Of a stretch of 56,323 bases of DNA, positions 7,855 to 16,119 are shown piece by piece. The DNA comes from Rhodanobacter sp. B04. Lineage in GTDB: Bacteria; Pseudomonadota; Gammaproteobacteria; Xanthomonadales; Rhodanobacteraceae. The DNA is taken from contig NZ_MUNV01000020.1 in assembly GCF_002001125.1 (NCBI RefSeq), positions 1 to 56,323 of the forward strand, written 5' to 3'. The notes beneath the pieces were generated by a model. That model was given only the letters and a program-made list of their open reading frames with translations. It was not told the DNA's origin and ran no database searches. Every line of letters starts with the position of its first letter. Positions within the stretch are counted from its first letter, which is position 1. The position numbers and the translations under genes are program-made.

Positions 7855-8775
7855 ATGCGCCATTTCGTCATGGGCCTGTTGCTGGCGGCCAGCTTCGTCG
7901 CCAACGCGGCCGACAGGACCGACTACCTGCCACCGTGGAATCCGCCACCGGCGGGCCTGCAGTTCAGCGTGCCGCCGGTGGATGCGATCGCCGACCTGCA
8001 CGGCGATATCGTCGATCCGCAACTGGTGTTGTTCTTCGCCGGCAACCAGTTCATGGTGGTGCATGACTTGCTGGAAGCGTTCAAGCAGGCACATCCCCAG
8101 TACCAGCGGATCTATGCCGAAACCTTGCCGCCGGGCATTCTCGCCAAACAGATCCAGAGCGGCACGCTGGTGATGGGCAACCTGCGCATTACGCTGAAGC
8201 CAGACATCTATACGGCCGGCAAGGATGCGATCGCCGACAACCAGCAGAAGCACGGCTGGTTCGCCGACAGCTACGACTACGCGCGCAATCCGCTGGCGAT
8301 CCTGGTGGCGAGGGGCAATCCGAAACACATCACCGGGCTGACTGATCTTGGCCGTAGCGATGTGCGCGTGAGCATGCCGAACCCGGCGTGGGAGGGCATC
8401 GCGAAGCAGATCGAAGCGAGCTATCGCAGGGCCGGTGGCGATGCGCTCGACCGCACCATCATGGATACCAAGGCGAAGGACGGCAGCACCTTCCTCACCC
8501 GCATCCACCACCGCCAGTCGCCGCTGCGCGTGCTGCAGGGCGAGTCGGACGCGGCGCCGGTGTGGTCGACCGAGGCGTATTTCCAGCAGCAGATCATGCA
8601 TTTCCCGGTCGAGACGGTGACGATTCCGGCGAGCCAGAATGTCACGGCCACCTATACCGCCGCACGCATGAAGGATGCGCCGCACGAGCAGGCCGCAAAG
8701 GATTTCCTGGCCTTCATGCAGAGCCCCGCGGCGCAGGCGGTGTATCGCAAGTACGGCTTCCTGCCGGCGCATTGA
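7855..8775 (+). CDS. periplasmic solute-binding protein (ModA/PBP-like), without a transporter
   Basis: 306 residues from the ATG at 7855, with a signal peptide ending near VANA-ADRT. The rest follows the type-II periplasmic binding fold: LVLFFAGNQF near the start, QSGTLVMGNLRI, PLAILVARGNPKHITGLTDLG (hinge region), and a C-terminal KDFLAFMQSPAAQAVYRKYGF typical of ModA-like proteins. No ABC permease or ATPase gene is nearby. It is sandwiched between a DsrE-like gene and two cytochrome genes. It may therefore bind a sulfur oxyanion or a cofactor for oxidation rather than uptake. The ligand cannot be read from sequence. Confidence 0.75.
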   Translation: MRHFVMGLLLAASFVANAADRTDYLPPWNPPPAGLQFSVPPVDAIADLHGDIVDPQLVLFFAGNQFMVVHDLLEAFKQAHPQYQRIYAETLPPGILAKQIQSGTLVMGNLRITLKPDIYTAGKDAIADNQQKHGWFADSYDYARNPLAILVARGNPKHITGLTDLGRSDVRVSMPNPAWEGIAKQIEASYRRAGGDALDRTIMDTKAKDGSTFLTRIHHRQSPLRVLQGESDAAPVWSTEAYFQQQIMHFPVETVTIPASQNVTATYTAARMKDAPHEQAAKDFLAFMQSPAAQAVYRKYGFLPAH

Positions 8776-8786
8776 GGATGGGCAGA

Positions 8787-9464
8787 ATGCAGCACGTCGG
8801 CTCACGAATGTGGTTGCTTGGTTTCGGTCTGGCCGCCGCGACGGCGCTGCCGGTCGGTGCGGCGCATGCCGTCGACGCGGCGGCGATCACGACGCAAGGC
8901 AACGGCAAGGGTGCGGCACCGTGCATGGCCTGTCACGGTGTCGACGGAGGCGGTCAGGCCAGCACCGGCAACCCGCGGCTGGCCGGACTCGACGCGGCCT
9001 ATCTGCAAAAGCAGCTGGATGACTTTGCCGGCGGCGCACGTACGAGCCCGGTCATGCAGGCCACCGCCATGGCGCTCAGTGAAGACGAGCGCGCGGCACT
9101 GGCGGCGTACTACAGCAAGCTGCCGATTCCGCCCGCGCTAATGGAGCCGGCCACGCCGATGCCCGCGACGGATAGCGTCGGTGCCGTACTCGCCACGCGT
9201 GGTCGTTGGGACAAGCAGGTACCCGCATGCGTGCAATGCCACGGCCCCTCCGGTATCGGTGTGGGTGCGCATTTCCCGCCGTTGGCCGGGCAGCCGGCCG
9301 CGTATATCGATGCGCAGCTCAAGGCATGGCAGCAGGGCACGCGACACAACGATCCGCTGCAGCTGATGCAGCATCTGTCGAATGCGCTCAGTGCGCAGGA
9401 CATCAATGCCGTGGCCGGCTGGTTTGCCGCGCAACCGCTCGATGCGAAAGGGGCCACGCCATGA
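8787..9464 (+). CDS. dihaem cytochrome c4-like protein (TsdB-like electron carrier)
   Basis: 225 residues with a signal peptide (VGAAHA) and two CxxCH haem sites: Cys46-Cys49-His50 and Cys148-Cys151-His152. Each half shows the c4/c-553 pattern, including PRLAGLDAAYLQKQL and FPPLAGQPAAYIDAQL, in which Tyr follows the haem domain. It probably accepts electrons from the next gene's product, as TsdB does for TsdA. A start at 8778 is also possible, but 8787 has GAGG nine bases upstream. The stop codon overlaps the next start (ATGA), which implies translational coupling. Confidence 0.85.
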   Translation: MQHVGSRMWLLGFGLAAATALPVGAAHAVDAAAITTQGNGKGAAPCMACHGVDGGGQASTGNPRLAGLDAAYLQKQLDDFAGGARTSPVMQATAMALSEDERAALAAYYSKLPIPPALMEPATPMPATDSVGAVLATRGRWDKQVPACVQCHGPSGIGVGAHFPPLAGQPAAYIDAQLKAWQQGTRHNDPLQLMQHLSNALSAQDINAVAGWFAAQPLDAKGATP

Positions 9465-10414
9465 AACCCCTGCTCGCCTTGCTGGCGGCGACCGTCGCGA
9501 TAGGCGCGTTGAATGCCTGCTCGCAGAAAACACCGACAACGGCAGCCGCCAGTGCAGCGCCCGCTGCTTCAAGCACGGTGACAAACAGCGTCGTCACCAA
9601 GCCGTCATCGCCGGCATTCACGCCGCCATCGGAAACAGACATTCCCGGCGGCCCGCTGGGCGATGTGATCCGCCAGGGTCGCGACATCTTCACCGACACG
9701 CCGGCGCATGCCAGTGCGTATGCCGGCAACACGCTCAGCTGCAGCAACTGCCATCTGGATGCCGGCCGGCTGGCCAATTCGGCGCCGTTGTGGGGCGCCT
9801 ACGGCATGTATCCGCAATACCGCAAGAAGAATGGCCACGTGAACACGTTCGGCGAACGCTTGCAGGGCTGTTTCCGCTTCAGCATGAACGGCAAGGCACC
9901 GCCGCTGGACAGTGCCGAGATGGTGGCGCTGGAAACCTACGCGTGGTGGATGGCAAAGGGCGCGCCGGTCGGCGTCAAGTTGCAGGGCGCCGGTTATCCG
10001 AAGCAGGGTTTCAAACCGCCGCAACCCGCGGATTACGCGCGCGGTGAAAAGGTCTACGCGGCGAACTGCGCGCTGTGCCACGGTGCCGACGGGCAGGGCC
10101 AGCAGGTGGCCGGGCGCAACGTGTTCCCGCCGCTGTGGGGGCCGCAATCGTTCAACTGGGGCGCCGGCATGCACGAGCTGGACAACGCCGCCGCCTTCAT
10201 CAAGGCGAACATGCCGCTGAGTCGCGGCGGCAGCCTGAGCGACCAGGACGCGTGGGACGTGGCGATGTTCATGGATGCGCACGAGCGTCCGCAGGATCCG
10301 CGCTATACCGGCAACCTGGCCGAGACACGCGCGAAATATCACGACACGCCGCAGTCGCTGTACGACACCGAAGTGAACGGCCACCTGCTCGGTTCGCAGC
10401 CCGCGCAAAAATAA
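9461..10414 (+). CDS. tsdA: TsdA-like thiosulfate dehydrogenase (dihaem cytochrome c)
   Basis: 317 residues. An N-terminal signal with LNAC at residues 17-20 could make it a lipoprotein, followed by a ~45-residue Ala/Thr/Pro linker. Haem sites are Cys94-Cys97-His98 (CSNCHLDAG) and Cys193-Cys196-His197 (CALCHGADG). The segment GERLQGCFRFSMNGK holds Cys127, placed like the cysteine ligand of the active haem in TsdA enzymes. TsdA joins two thiosulfates to tetrathionate and passes two electrons on, here presumably to the upstream cytochrome. The gene is last in its operon. Assignment to TsdA rather than another SoxA/TsdA-related cytochrome rests on the CFxxSMNG region and haem spacing. Confidence 0.8.
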   Translation: MKPLLALLAATVAIGALNACSQKTPTTAAASAAPAASSTVTNSVVTKPSSPAFTPPSETDIPGGPLGDVIRQGRDIFTDTPAHASAYAGNTLSCSNCHLDAGRLANSAPLWGAYGMYPQYRKKNGHVNTFGERLQGCFRFSMNGKAPPLDSAEMVALETYAWWMAKGAPVGVKLQGAGYPKQGFKPPQPADYARGEKVYAANCALCHGADGQGQQVAGRNVFPPLWGPQSFNWGAGMHELDNAAAFIKANMPLSRGGSLSDQDAWDVAMFMDAHERPQDPRYTGNLAETRAKYHDTPQSLYDTEVNGHLLGSQPAQK

Positions 10415-10466
10415 GCGGAACGTGGCGCGCCGCCGCGTCGAGTCCGGATCGCCGCGGTGCTCCGGC

Positions 10467-10486
10467 GGATTCGAACCACCGAATCC
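10467..10486. terminator. hairpin between convergent genes
   Basis: A perfect 7-bp inverted repeat (GGATTCG, CGAATCC) with a 6-base loop lies between tsdA and the convergent tlpA-like gene. There is no strong T-tract, so it is only a probable two-way transcript end. Confidence 0.4.
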
Positions 10487-10497
10487 ATGGCCACGCG

Positions 10498-11031
10498 TCA
10501 GTGCGCGCGATCCAGCAAAGGCGTGACGATTTGTTCCAGTTGCTGGCTGGTCCATGCCGGCTCACGGTCTTTCCATCCGTTGTCGACCAGTCGGCCGTCG
10601 CGGTCGATCGTGAAGCTGACCGGCAGGTGCCAGATGCGTCCGTAGCCGGGCACATGCGGATCGCCCAGCAACCCCACGGGGAAGCTCAGGCTGCGTGCAA
10701 CAGCGCGTACCTGTTCGATGTCATCCGGACTGTCGAGGCTGAAGCCGAGTACGGCCAGGCCATCGCCAGCGTGCGCTTGCGCATATCGCGAAAGCACGGG
10801 CAGCTCGTCCCGGCATGGCACGCACCAGGTGGCCCAGAACGTCACGATGACCACCTTGCCGCGCAGGTCTTGCAGGCTGATCTGCTTGCCGTCGAGCGTA
10901 TGCAGCGTGATGGGTGGCGCCATTCGGCCCACTTCCAGCTCGTTGGCGGACGCAACTTGCGCGATGACGCTCAGCGCAAGACACGCCATCGCTTTGCAGA
11001 GGTTGAGCGTGACGCGATGAAGGATAGGCAT
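10498..11031 (-). CDS. TlpA-like exported thioredoxin-family protein
   Basis: 177 residues from the ATG at 11031, with a signal peptide (VIAQVASA-N) and a TlpA/ResA fold. APPITLHTLDGKQISLQDLRGK is followed by FWATWCVPCRDEL with the redox pair Cys70-Cys73, then PVSFTIDRDGRL containing the cis-Pro. Such proteins keep cysteines reduced in the periplasm, often for metal-site or cytochrome assembly. It is the last gene of a leftward operon after a Cys-rich outer-membrane protein and a DUF2946 protein. It could therefore reduce the CxxCxC cluster of its neighbour, which is an inference. Confidence 0.87.
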   Translation of the reverse strand: MPILHRVTLNLCKAMACLALSVIAQVASANELEVGRMAPPITLHTLDGKQISLQDLRGKVVIVTFWATWCVPCRDELPVLSRYAQAHAGDGLAVLGFSLDSPDDIEQVRAVARSLSFPVGLLGDPHVPGYGRIWHLPVSFTIDRDGRLVDNGWKDREPAWTSQQLEQIVTPLLDRAH

Positions 11032-11098
11032 GCTCGGATGATCTCGCGGAGCGCTGCCGGACCATGCCGGCAACACTCATTCCATGGGACGTTCGTGC

Positions 11099-12247
11099 TC
11101 AGAGTTTCATGCTGATGCCGACGGTGCCCGTCCATCCCGGAAACAGCTGATAGCCCTGCAGGTGGCTATACACCGGGACCTGCACGAAGGCATACATCTG
11201 CACGTTCTTGGTCAGGCTGCCGCTGATGCCCGGACTCAGGTAGGCCACGGTGCCTTCGGTGTCGGGTGCGTCGGCCAGGAAGCCCTGGTCGGCCATCTTG
11301 TGGAACCAATTGATCTGCACCTGCGGCACCCAGTTCGCGTGCGCCTCGTAGCGCAGGCCAAAACTGATCGAGGCAAGGTTGCCGGGGCGATAATCCGCGC
11401 CAGGCTGATCGAGGCTCTCCTTGACGGCGGCCTGGAACTGCCCGTTGACGAAGGCATCGAAGTTCTGGCTCACCGGCTGGAAGTAATACGCGCCGATGAT
11501 GAGATCGGTACTGCCGGTGCCCGCCTGCAGGCTGGTATCCAGCGACTGTCCCAAGCCAGGACCGTTCCGGAACGTCACCGGATGACCGACCAGGTTGCCA
11601 TCCTCGGCCTGGCCGCCGTCATTGCCGGTCGGCAGCTTCACGCCGAACTGCACGCCGAAATTGTGGGTTGGCAGAAAGCCCTGGTAGCTGGCCAGGATCT
11701 TGGCATCGCCGATGCCGGCGACATGGGCGCTGCTGACCTGGTCCGGTGCGCTCTCGGCAAGCGTATAGGGCTGCAGCTGCGTGCCGTAGGTCTCGTGATC
11801 GCGCAATACGTACGGCACCACGAAGGTCACGCCCCAATCCGCATTGAAACGATAGGTCGCGGCGAAATTGATATAGCGGTTGATGGTGCCCTTTTCGATT
11901 TCACCGCCGCCGAGCGATGGATCGGAAGGCTGGTTGACCACTTGAGCTGGCGTCGCCTTGCTGCTTCCGTGACGAAGCTGATCCTGGTCGATGAAGGTGT
12001 AATCCACATTGAGGCGCCAACCGGAGGCGGTGGAGTAACCGGTGGCGGCATCGGTGCTCAAGGTGCAGCCGCAGGTCGCGCAGGCTTGCGCCACTTGCGG
12101 AAGCAGCCCGAGTGCGAGCAGACCCGCCGACATCATCCCTGTGTTGCGCAGCCCCGACCTGGTGGAGAAATGGAGCGTGGTTCGTACAGCCGGTGCACGA
12201 CGCCTGCCCAGAGGCATGGACGTGCGAAGAAGATTCACGATACGCAT
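11099..12247 (-). CDS. outer-membrane beta-barrel protein with N-terminal Cys cluster
   Basis: 382 residues from the ATG at 12247; the frame continues upstream without a ribosome site. A signal peptide (LLPQVAQA) is followed at once by CATCGC, a possible metal-binding or redox cluster. The remainder is a run of amphipathic strands ending in Leu (GTVGISMKL), typical of an outer-membrane barrel of the "transporter" type related to the phenol MetA-pathway family. It lies between a DUF2946 gene (190 bp upstream) and a TlpA-like gene (67 bp downstream). Metal export or uptake is suggested by this company; no substrate can be proven. Confidence 0.72.
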   Translation of the reverse strand: MRIVNLLRTSMPLGRRRAPAVRTTLHFSTRSGLRNTGMMSAGLLALGLLPQVAQACATCGCTLSTDAATGYSTASGWRLNVDYTFIDQDQLRHGSSKATPAQVVNQPSDPSLGGGEIEKGTINRYINFAATYRFNADWGVTFVVPYVLRDHETYGTQLQPYTLAESAPDQVSSAHVAGIGDAKILASYQGFLPTHNFGVQFGVKLPTGNDGGQAEDGNLVGHPVTFRNGPGLGQSLDTSLQAGTGSTDLIIGAYYFQPVSQNFDAFVNGQFQAAVKESLDQPGADYRPGNLASISFGLRYEAHANWVPQVQINWFHKMADQGFLADAPDTEGTVAYLSPGISGSLTKNVQMYAFVQVPVYSHLQGYQLFPGWTGTVGISMKL

Positions 12248-12436
12248 GAATGGAGTTCCCGATGAATTGAGCGAGACCAGCGTGTGGCTCGCAAAGGCTG
12301 GGGATTGCCGGGGGCACCAACCGGACAGCCACGAAACACGGCGCGATGCAGCGCAGTGGGGCGTCGGGAAAGTCAGCGGCAAAGGTCGAATGGCACGCGC
12401 TTGCCGCCATCGTGGCGGCCCGCATGCGCCCATGAA

Positions 12437-12796
12437 TCAGCCGATGCGCGGTGGCCCGCGTGGATCCGCACTCAACCGTGGGGTCGCATCCATGCGGCGC
12501 ACCCGGAGGGGTGTCGACTCGGCCACGCCAGGCGCTGCGGGCAACAGGTGGAGCACCTGGCTCGAGGCGAGTATCGATTGATGGCCAAGCAGGACGCAGT
12601 AGCCGCATCGATCGGTCGGGTCGGCGGGCGCCGGATGCTTCTCTCCGGCCATCCGCTGCGGACACGTGTCACCCATGCCTGGCATGGATGCCGTCATCGG
12701 CATGACGCGGGAAATCACCGGCATCACGACAATAAGCGCCATGGCCAGCAGAGCCAGCCATGAAACTATCTGTCGGGAAGCCTTACGTCGGAACAC
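12437..12796 (-). CDS. DUF2946 family exported/membrane protein
   Basis: 119 residues read from a GTG at 12796 that lacks an obvious ribosome site; the true start could differ slightly. A hydrophobic N-terminal segment (WLALLAMALIVVMPVISRV) is followed by a Met-rich stretch with MPGM. Next comes the family motif CGYCVLLGH, in which Cys and His could bind a metal, then a basic tail. DUF2946 genes commonly neighbour copper-linked TonB receptors. A second DUF2946 gene faces it across the 431-bp divergent region. Confidence 0.78.
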   Translation of the reverse strand: MFRRKASRQIVSWLALLAMALIVVMPVISRVMPMTASMPGMGDTCPQRMAGEKHPAPADPTDRCGYCVLLGHQSILASSQVLHLLPAAPGVAESTPLRVRRMDATPRLSADPRGPPRIG

Positions 12797-13227
12797 GCGT
12801 ATTACCGGATCGAGGGTGCACGCTCAATGGATCAATTTAACATGACCTGGAGTGTGGTCCGGATGTCGTTGATGCCGCACCCTGGCGCAAGAACTTGAAT
12901 TTCTTCAAGCCATTCCAGACTGTGCGACGCAGGGTGGAACGGGGCGAATGCCACCAAGTCAGCAGAACCTGGGGCGAGCTTGATCCATAGCGCGTGTCCG
13001 GATTTTTTCACGCACACGGTATGGCGTTGTATCGATCAGATCACCGCGATATGAGGGCGTAGCTCAGATATTGGGATGGATCGGTGACGCGCGATCATTG
13101 CCTTTTTGCGCCCGTCGGCATGTCGCCCAACAAGCCCGTATCGAACAACCGCGGGCAGCATCCTATCCAGGCTGTGACGTTTCGCCACGGCCCGTTTTTT
13201 TTTGCGAACCGCGCGGGGCATGGCATC
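12797..13227. promoter_or_regulatory. divergent promoter region between two DUF2946 operons
   Basis: This 431-bp gap must hold the promoters of both metal-related operons. An inverted repeat CTTGAA-TTTC-TTCAAG lies at 12894-12909. A run of nine T's at about 13194-13202 precedes the rightward gene. I cannot identify a Fur, CueR or CsoR box with confidence. Short open frames here (for example 12832-13017 on the minus strand) do not look coding. Confidence 0.45.
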
Positions 13228-13641
13228 ATGTCTGGATCAGGGTCAAAGGTTGGCCCCGCCGGGGTCCTCTTGATTCGTCAGCGCGTTCAACGTGGATTTG
13301 TCACTTGGCTGGCGGGCTTCGCGCTGGCGTTGATCCTCTTTGCGCCTTCGATTTCCCGGACCCTGGCCCATGCAGCACCGGGACAGATGCCTGGCATGGA
13401 CTGCCCAGGGTCGGGCGTCCACGCGCATCATCCCGACGCGCCTGGACACCCGGACACACCGAATGCGGACGAGGCATGCGGTTACTGCACCTTGATGTGC
13501 CACAGCCCGGTTCTGACATCGGGCATCGTCCTCACCGTGCCGGCACTTCCTGCCGCCTCCTGGTCGGCTCCTGGTTCACGGCAGGATTCACCGCAGCCTG
13601 CGCTGCTTGAACGGCGCTCGCGCGGGCCACCGGCCGTCTGA
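13228..13641 (+). CDS. second DUF2946 family protein, Met/His-rich
   Basis: 137 residues from the ATG at 13228 (GGGG upstream); the frame is open from 13084 but the earlier part reads poorly. A hydrophobic segment (LAGFALALILFAPSISRTL) leads to a Met/His-rich stretch with MPGMDCPG and several HxH-like pairs, then the DUF2946 motif CGYCTLMCHSP. The MPGM and CGYC motifs match the mirror-image gene at 12437-12796. It is first in an operon with a TonB-dependent receptor and a PepSY membrane protein, the set found around copper receptors of the OprC kind, so periplasmic copper binding is the best guess. Confidence 0.78.
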   Translation: MSGSGSKVGPAGVLLIRQRVQRGFVTWLAGFALALILFAPSISRTLAHAAPGQMPGMDCPGSGVHAHHPDAPGHPDTPNADEACGYCTLMCHSPVLTSGIVLTVPALPAASWSAPGSRQDSPQPALLERRSRGPPAV

Positions 13642-13754
13642 TCCACCAACGAACGTCGGAACGTCACATCACCTGTCCCTGCCGATCCATGCGGGGAGAG
13701 TTGCTGTTGCGTGCCGCACCACCTGCCTCCCTACGTTCACCGGATTTGACGACC

Positions 13755-16031
13755 ATGTCCTGCTCCTCTTCCCGCCGCGCGCCGGTCGCGCTGGCGTTGA
13801 CCCTGCTTGCCTCGTCCATCACGCACGCCCAAGACGCTCCATCATCGACGGCCCAGAAACCCACCACGCTCGCGGGCGTCGAAGTATCGGCGCCGTCGAG
13901 TTCAAGAACAAAGCCGGATTTCCCGGCCACGCAGGCGTCCATTCCCGCGGAAAAAATCCAGGCGACCGTCAACGCGGTGGACGTGGAGGATGCCGCGAAA
14001 TATCTGCCCAGCATTTTCATCCGCAAGCGCAACTACGGGGACACCCAGCCCGTGCTGGCGACCCGGAACTGGGGCGTCAATTCGAGTGCGCGCACCCTCG
14101 TCTACGTCGATGACATTCCCATCTCGGCGTTGATCGCCAACAACAACACGATGGGGGCACCGCGCTGGGGCATGGCCTCGCCTGAAACCATCGACCACAT
14201 CGACATGCTCTACGGCCCGTTTTCGGCGGCGTATTCGGGCAACTCGATGGGTGGCGTGATGCGCATCGTGACCAAGCTGCCGGATAAGCCCCAGGTCACG
14301 ATCAAGCAGACGGAGGCCGTGCAGGACTTCGATCTCTACGGCACGCACGATCGCTTCTCCACCAGCCAGACCAGCGTCACCGCCGGTGCACAAAGTGGCC
14401 CGTGGGGCTGGTTCGTTTCCGCCAATGCGCTGAACAGTTTCAGTCAGCCGTTGTCCTACATCACCGGCGCGGGCTTCCCCAACAACACCAGCGGCGCCAT
14501 TCCTGCCCGCAATAAAACAGGCCAGGTGGCCAATGTGCTGGGCGCCGGAGGCCTGCTCCACACCCGGATGCTGGGTCTGAACGGCAAGCTCAGTTACGAC
14601 ATCACCCCCTGGCTGCAAGCCAGCTACATGGCGGGGTTCTGGAGCAACCACGGGCAATCGAATGCCGACACGTTCCTGACCGATGGCGCCGGCAATCCGA
14701 CCTACGGCAAGACCGCAGGCTTCGCCAGCAGCATCTATGGACTGAGCGCGCATCACCTGATGCAGGCTGCCTCACTGAAAACCGATACCAAAGGTGATTT
14801 CGACGGCGAACTGGTGATCACGCATTACGCCTTCCTCAAGGACAGTCAGTGGAATCCGGCCGGCGTCACCACCGGCACCGACGTCACCACGAATGGTCGG
14901 CTGGCCAGCTATGCGGGCACCAACTGGTCCACCGTCGATCTGCGCGGGGTGTGGCGGCCGCAGGGGTATGGCGGTGCCCAGGAAGTCTCCGCGGGCGCGC
15001 ATGCCGACCGCTATGAACTGGCCAACACGACGACCAATCTGACGAATTGGCAGGTTCCCCCCAGCACCACCACGCTCTATTCCGCCGGCAGCGGCAAGAC
15101 CGCCACCGATGCGGTGTGGGTGCAGGATGCCTGGCGCCTGGATCCCGCGTGGCTGCTCACCGTCGGCGGACGCTATGAATGGTGGAAGGCCAGCGACGGT
15201 TTCAATTTCAGCGGCCAGGCCGCAGTCCATCAGCCGTCTGAAACGAGCAACGCCTTTTCGCCCAAGGCCAGCCTGCAATGGAGCGTGGCACCCGACTGGC
15301 TGATCACCGGCTCGCTGGCCAAGAGCGTGCGCTTTCCGACCGTCGGCGAGCTTTACCAATTGGTCTCCACCGGATCGACGTACACGTCGCCCAACCCGAA
15401 CTTGAAACCGGAGCGCTCGCGCGATGGCGAACTCGCGTTCGAGCATTCAACCGGCCAAGGCTCGGTGCGCCTGTCGCTGTTCCAGGAGAACACCCGCGAT
15501 GCGCTGATCCAACAAACCGCCTTCTTGTCCCAATACCCCGTGCCGGTCAACTACGTCGTCAATGTCGGCGAGGTGCGCAACCGTGGCGTCGAACTCGCCG
15601 CGCAGCAGGACAACGTGCTGGTGCGTGGCCTGGAGCTGTCCGGCAGCATTACCTTCGTGGATTCCACCATCTTGTCCGACGACACGTTCGCCAGCACGAC
15701 CGGCACGACGGCCAAGGGCCAACACGCGCCATATGTGCCGCGCTTGCGGGCCACCGCGGTGGCGACGTATCGCCCGAACGAAGCGTGGTCCTTCACCCTG
15801 GCGGGGCGATACAGCGGGCGGCAATATTCCACGTTGGACAACACGGACAACACGCCGCACGTGTTCGGCGCGTTCGACAAGTTCACCGTCTTCGATGCGC
15901 GAGTGCAGTATCAGATCGATGAACACCTGAGCCTGGCGGTGGGCGTGGACAACCTCACCAACGAAAAATATTTCCTCTATCACCCGTTCCAGCAGCGTAC
16001 CTACGTGGCTGACCTGAAACTCACCCTTTGA
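13755..16031 (+). CDS. TonB-dependent outer-membrane receptor, probably for copper or a metal complex
   Basis: 758 residues from the ATG at 13755, with a signal peptide (SSITHA-QD). The plug domain covers about 40-165 (IQATVNAVDVEDAAKYLP, then IDHIDMLYGPFSAAYSGNSMGGV, the usual end of the plug). A 22-strand barrel ends in a family-type YVADLKLTL with a hydrophobic last residue. It is energised by TonB and imports a ligand across the outer membrane. Neighbouring DUF2946 and PepSY genes suggest copper; an iron chelate cannot be excluded. No TonB box is obvious to me, and no ExbB/ExbD genes lie in the window. Confidence 0.88.
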   Translation: MSCSSSRRAPVALALTLLASSITHAQDAPSSTAQKPTTLAGVEVSAPSSSRTKPDFPATQASIPAEKIQATVNAVDVEDAAKYLPSIFIRKRNYGDTQPVLATRNWGVNSSARTLVYVDDIPISALIANNNTMGAPRWGMASPETIDHIDMLYGPFSAAYSGNSMGGVMRIVTKLPDKPQVTIKQTEAVQDFDLYGTHDRFSTSQTSVTAGAQSGPWGWFVSANALNSFSQPLSYITGAGFPNNTSGAIPARNKTGQVANVLGAGGLLHTRMLGLNGKLSYDITPWLQASYMAGFWSNHGQSNADTFLTDGAGNPTYGKTAGFASSIYGLSAHHLMQAASLKTDTKGDFDGELVITHYAFLKDSQWNPAGVTTGTDVTTNGRLASYAGTNWSTVDLRGVWRPQGYGGAQEVSAGAHADRYELANTTTNLTNWQVPPSTTTLYSAGSGKTATDAVWVQDAWRLDPAWLLTVGGRYEWWKASDGFNFSGQAAVHQPSETSNAFSPKASLQWSVAPDWLITGSLAKSVRFPTVGELYQLVSTGSTYTSPNPNLKPERSRDGELAFEHSTGQGSVRLSLFQENTRDALIQQTAFLSQYPVPVNYVVNVGEVRNRGVELAAQQDNVLVRGLELSGSITFVDSTILSDDTFASTTGTTAKGQHAPYVPRLRATAVATYRPNEAWSFTLAGRYSGRQYSTLDNTDNTPHVFGAFDKFTVFDARVQYQIDEHLSLAVGVDNLTNEKYFLYHPFQQRTYVADLKLTL

Positions 16032-16059
16032 GGCGAACTGCGTGAAGCGAGGAATGCCC

Positions 16060-16119
16060 ATGAATGACCGGCCTGACTGCCCGACCCCGACCGTCGCCGC
16101 GATGGGGGTGCGCGCATGA
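16060..16119 (+). CDS. 19-residue open frame coupled to the PepSY gene
   Basis: An ATG at 16060, with GCGAGG nine bases upstream, opens a frame MNDRPDCPTPTVAAMGVRA that ends at a TGA overlapping the ATG of the PepSY gene (ATGA, 16116-16119). The good ribosome site and exact stop-start overlap argue for real translation, either as a tiny protein or as a leader that couples translation of the next gene. No similarity is known to me. Confidence 0.5.
   Translation: MNDRPDCPTPTVAAMGVRA

Noticed and set aside
10456..10480. tRNA-like T-arm (GGTGG-TTCGAAT-CCGCC) on the minus strand
   Set aside because: No anticodon or D arm upstream, which is tlpA-like coding sequence, and the piece is better explained by a simple hairpin between convergent genes.
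12832..13017. 61-residue open frame in the divergent metal promoter region
   Set aside because: GTG start without ribosome site, no family features, and it would occupy the only promoter space.
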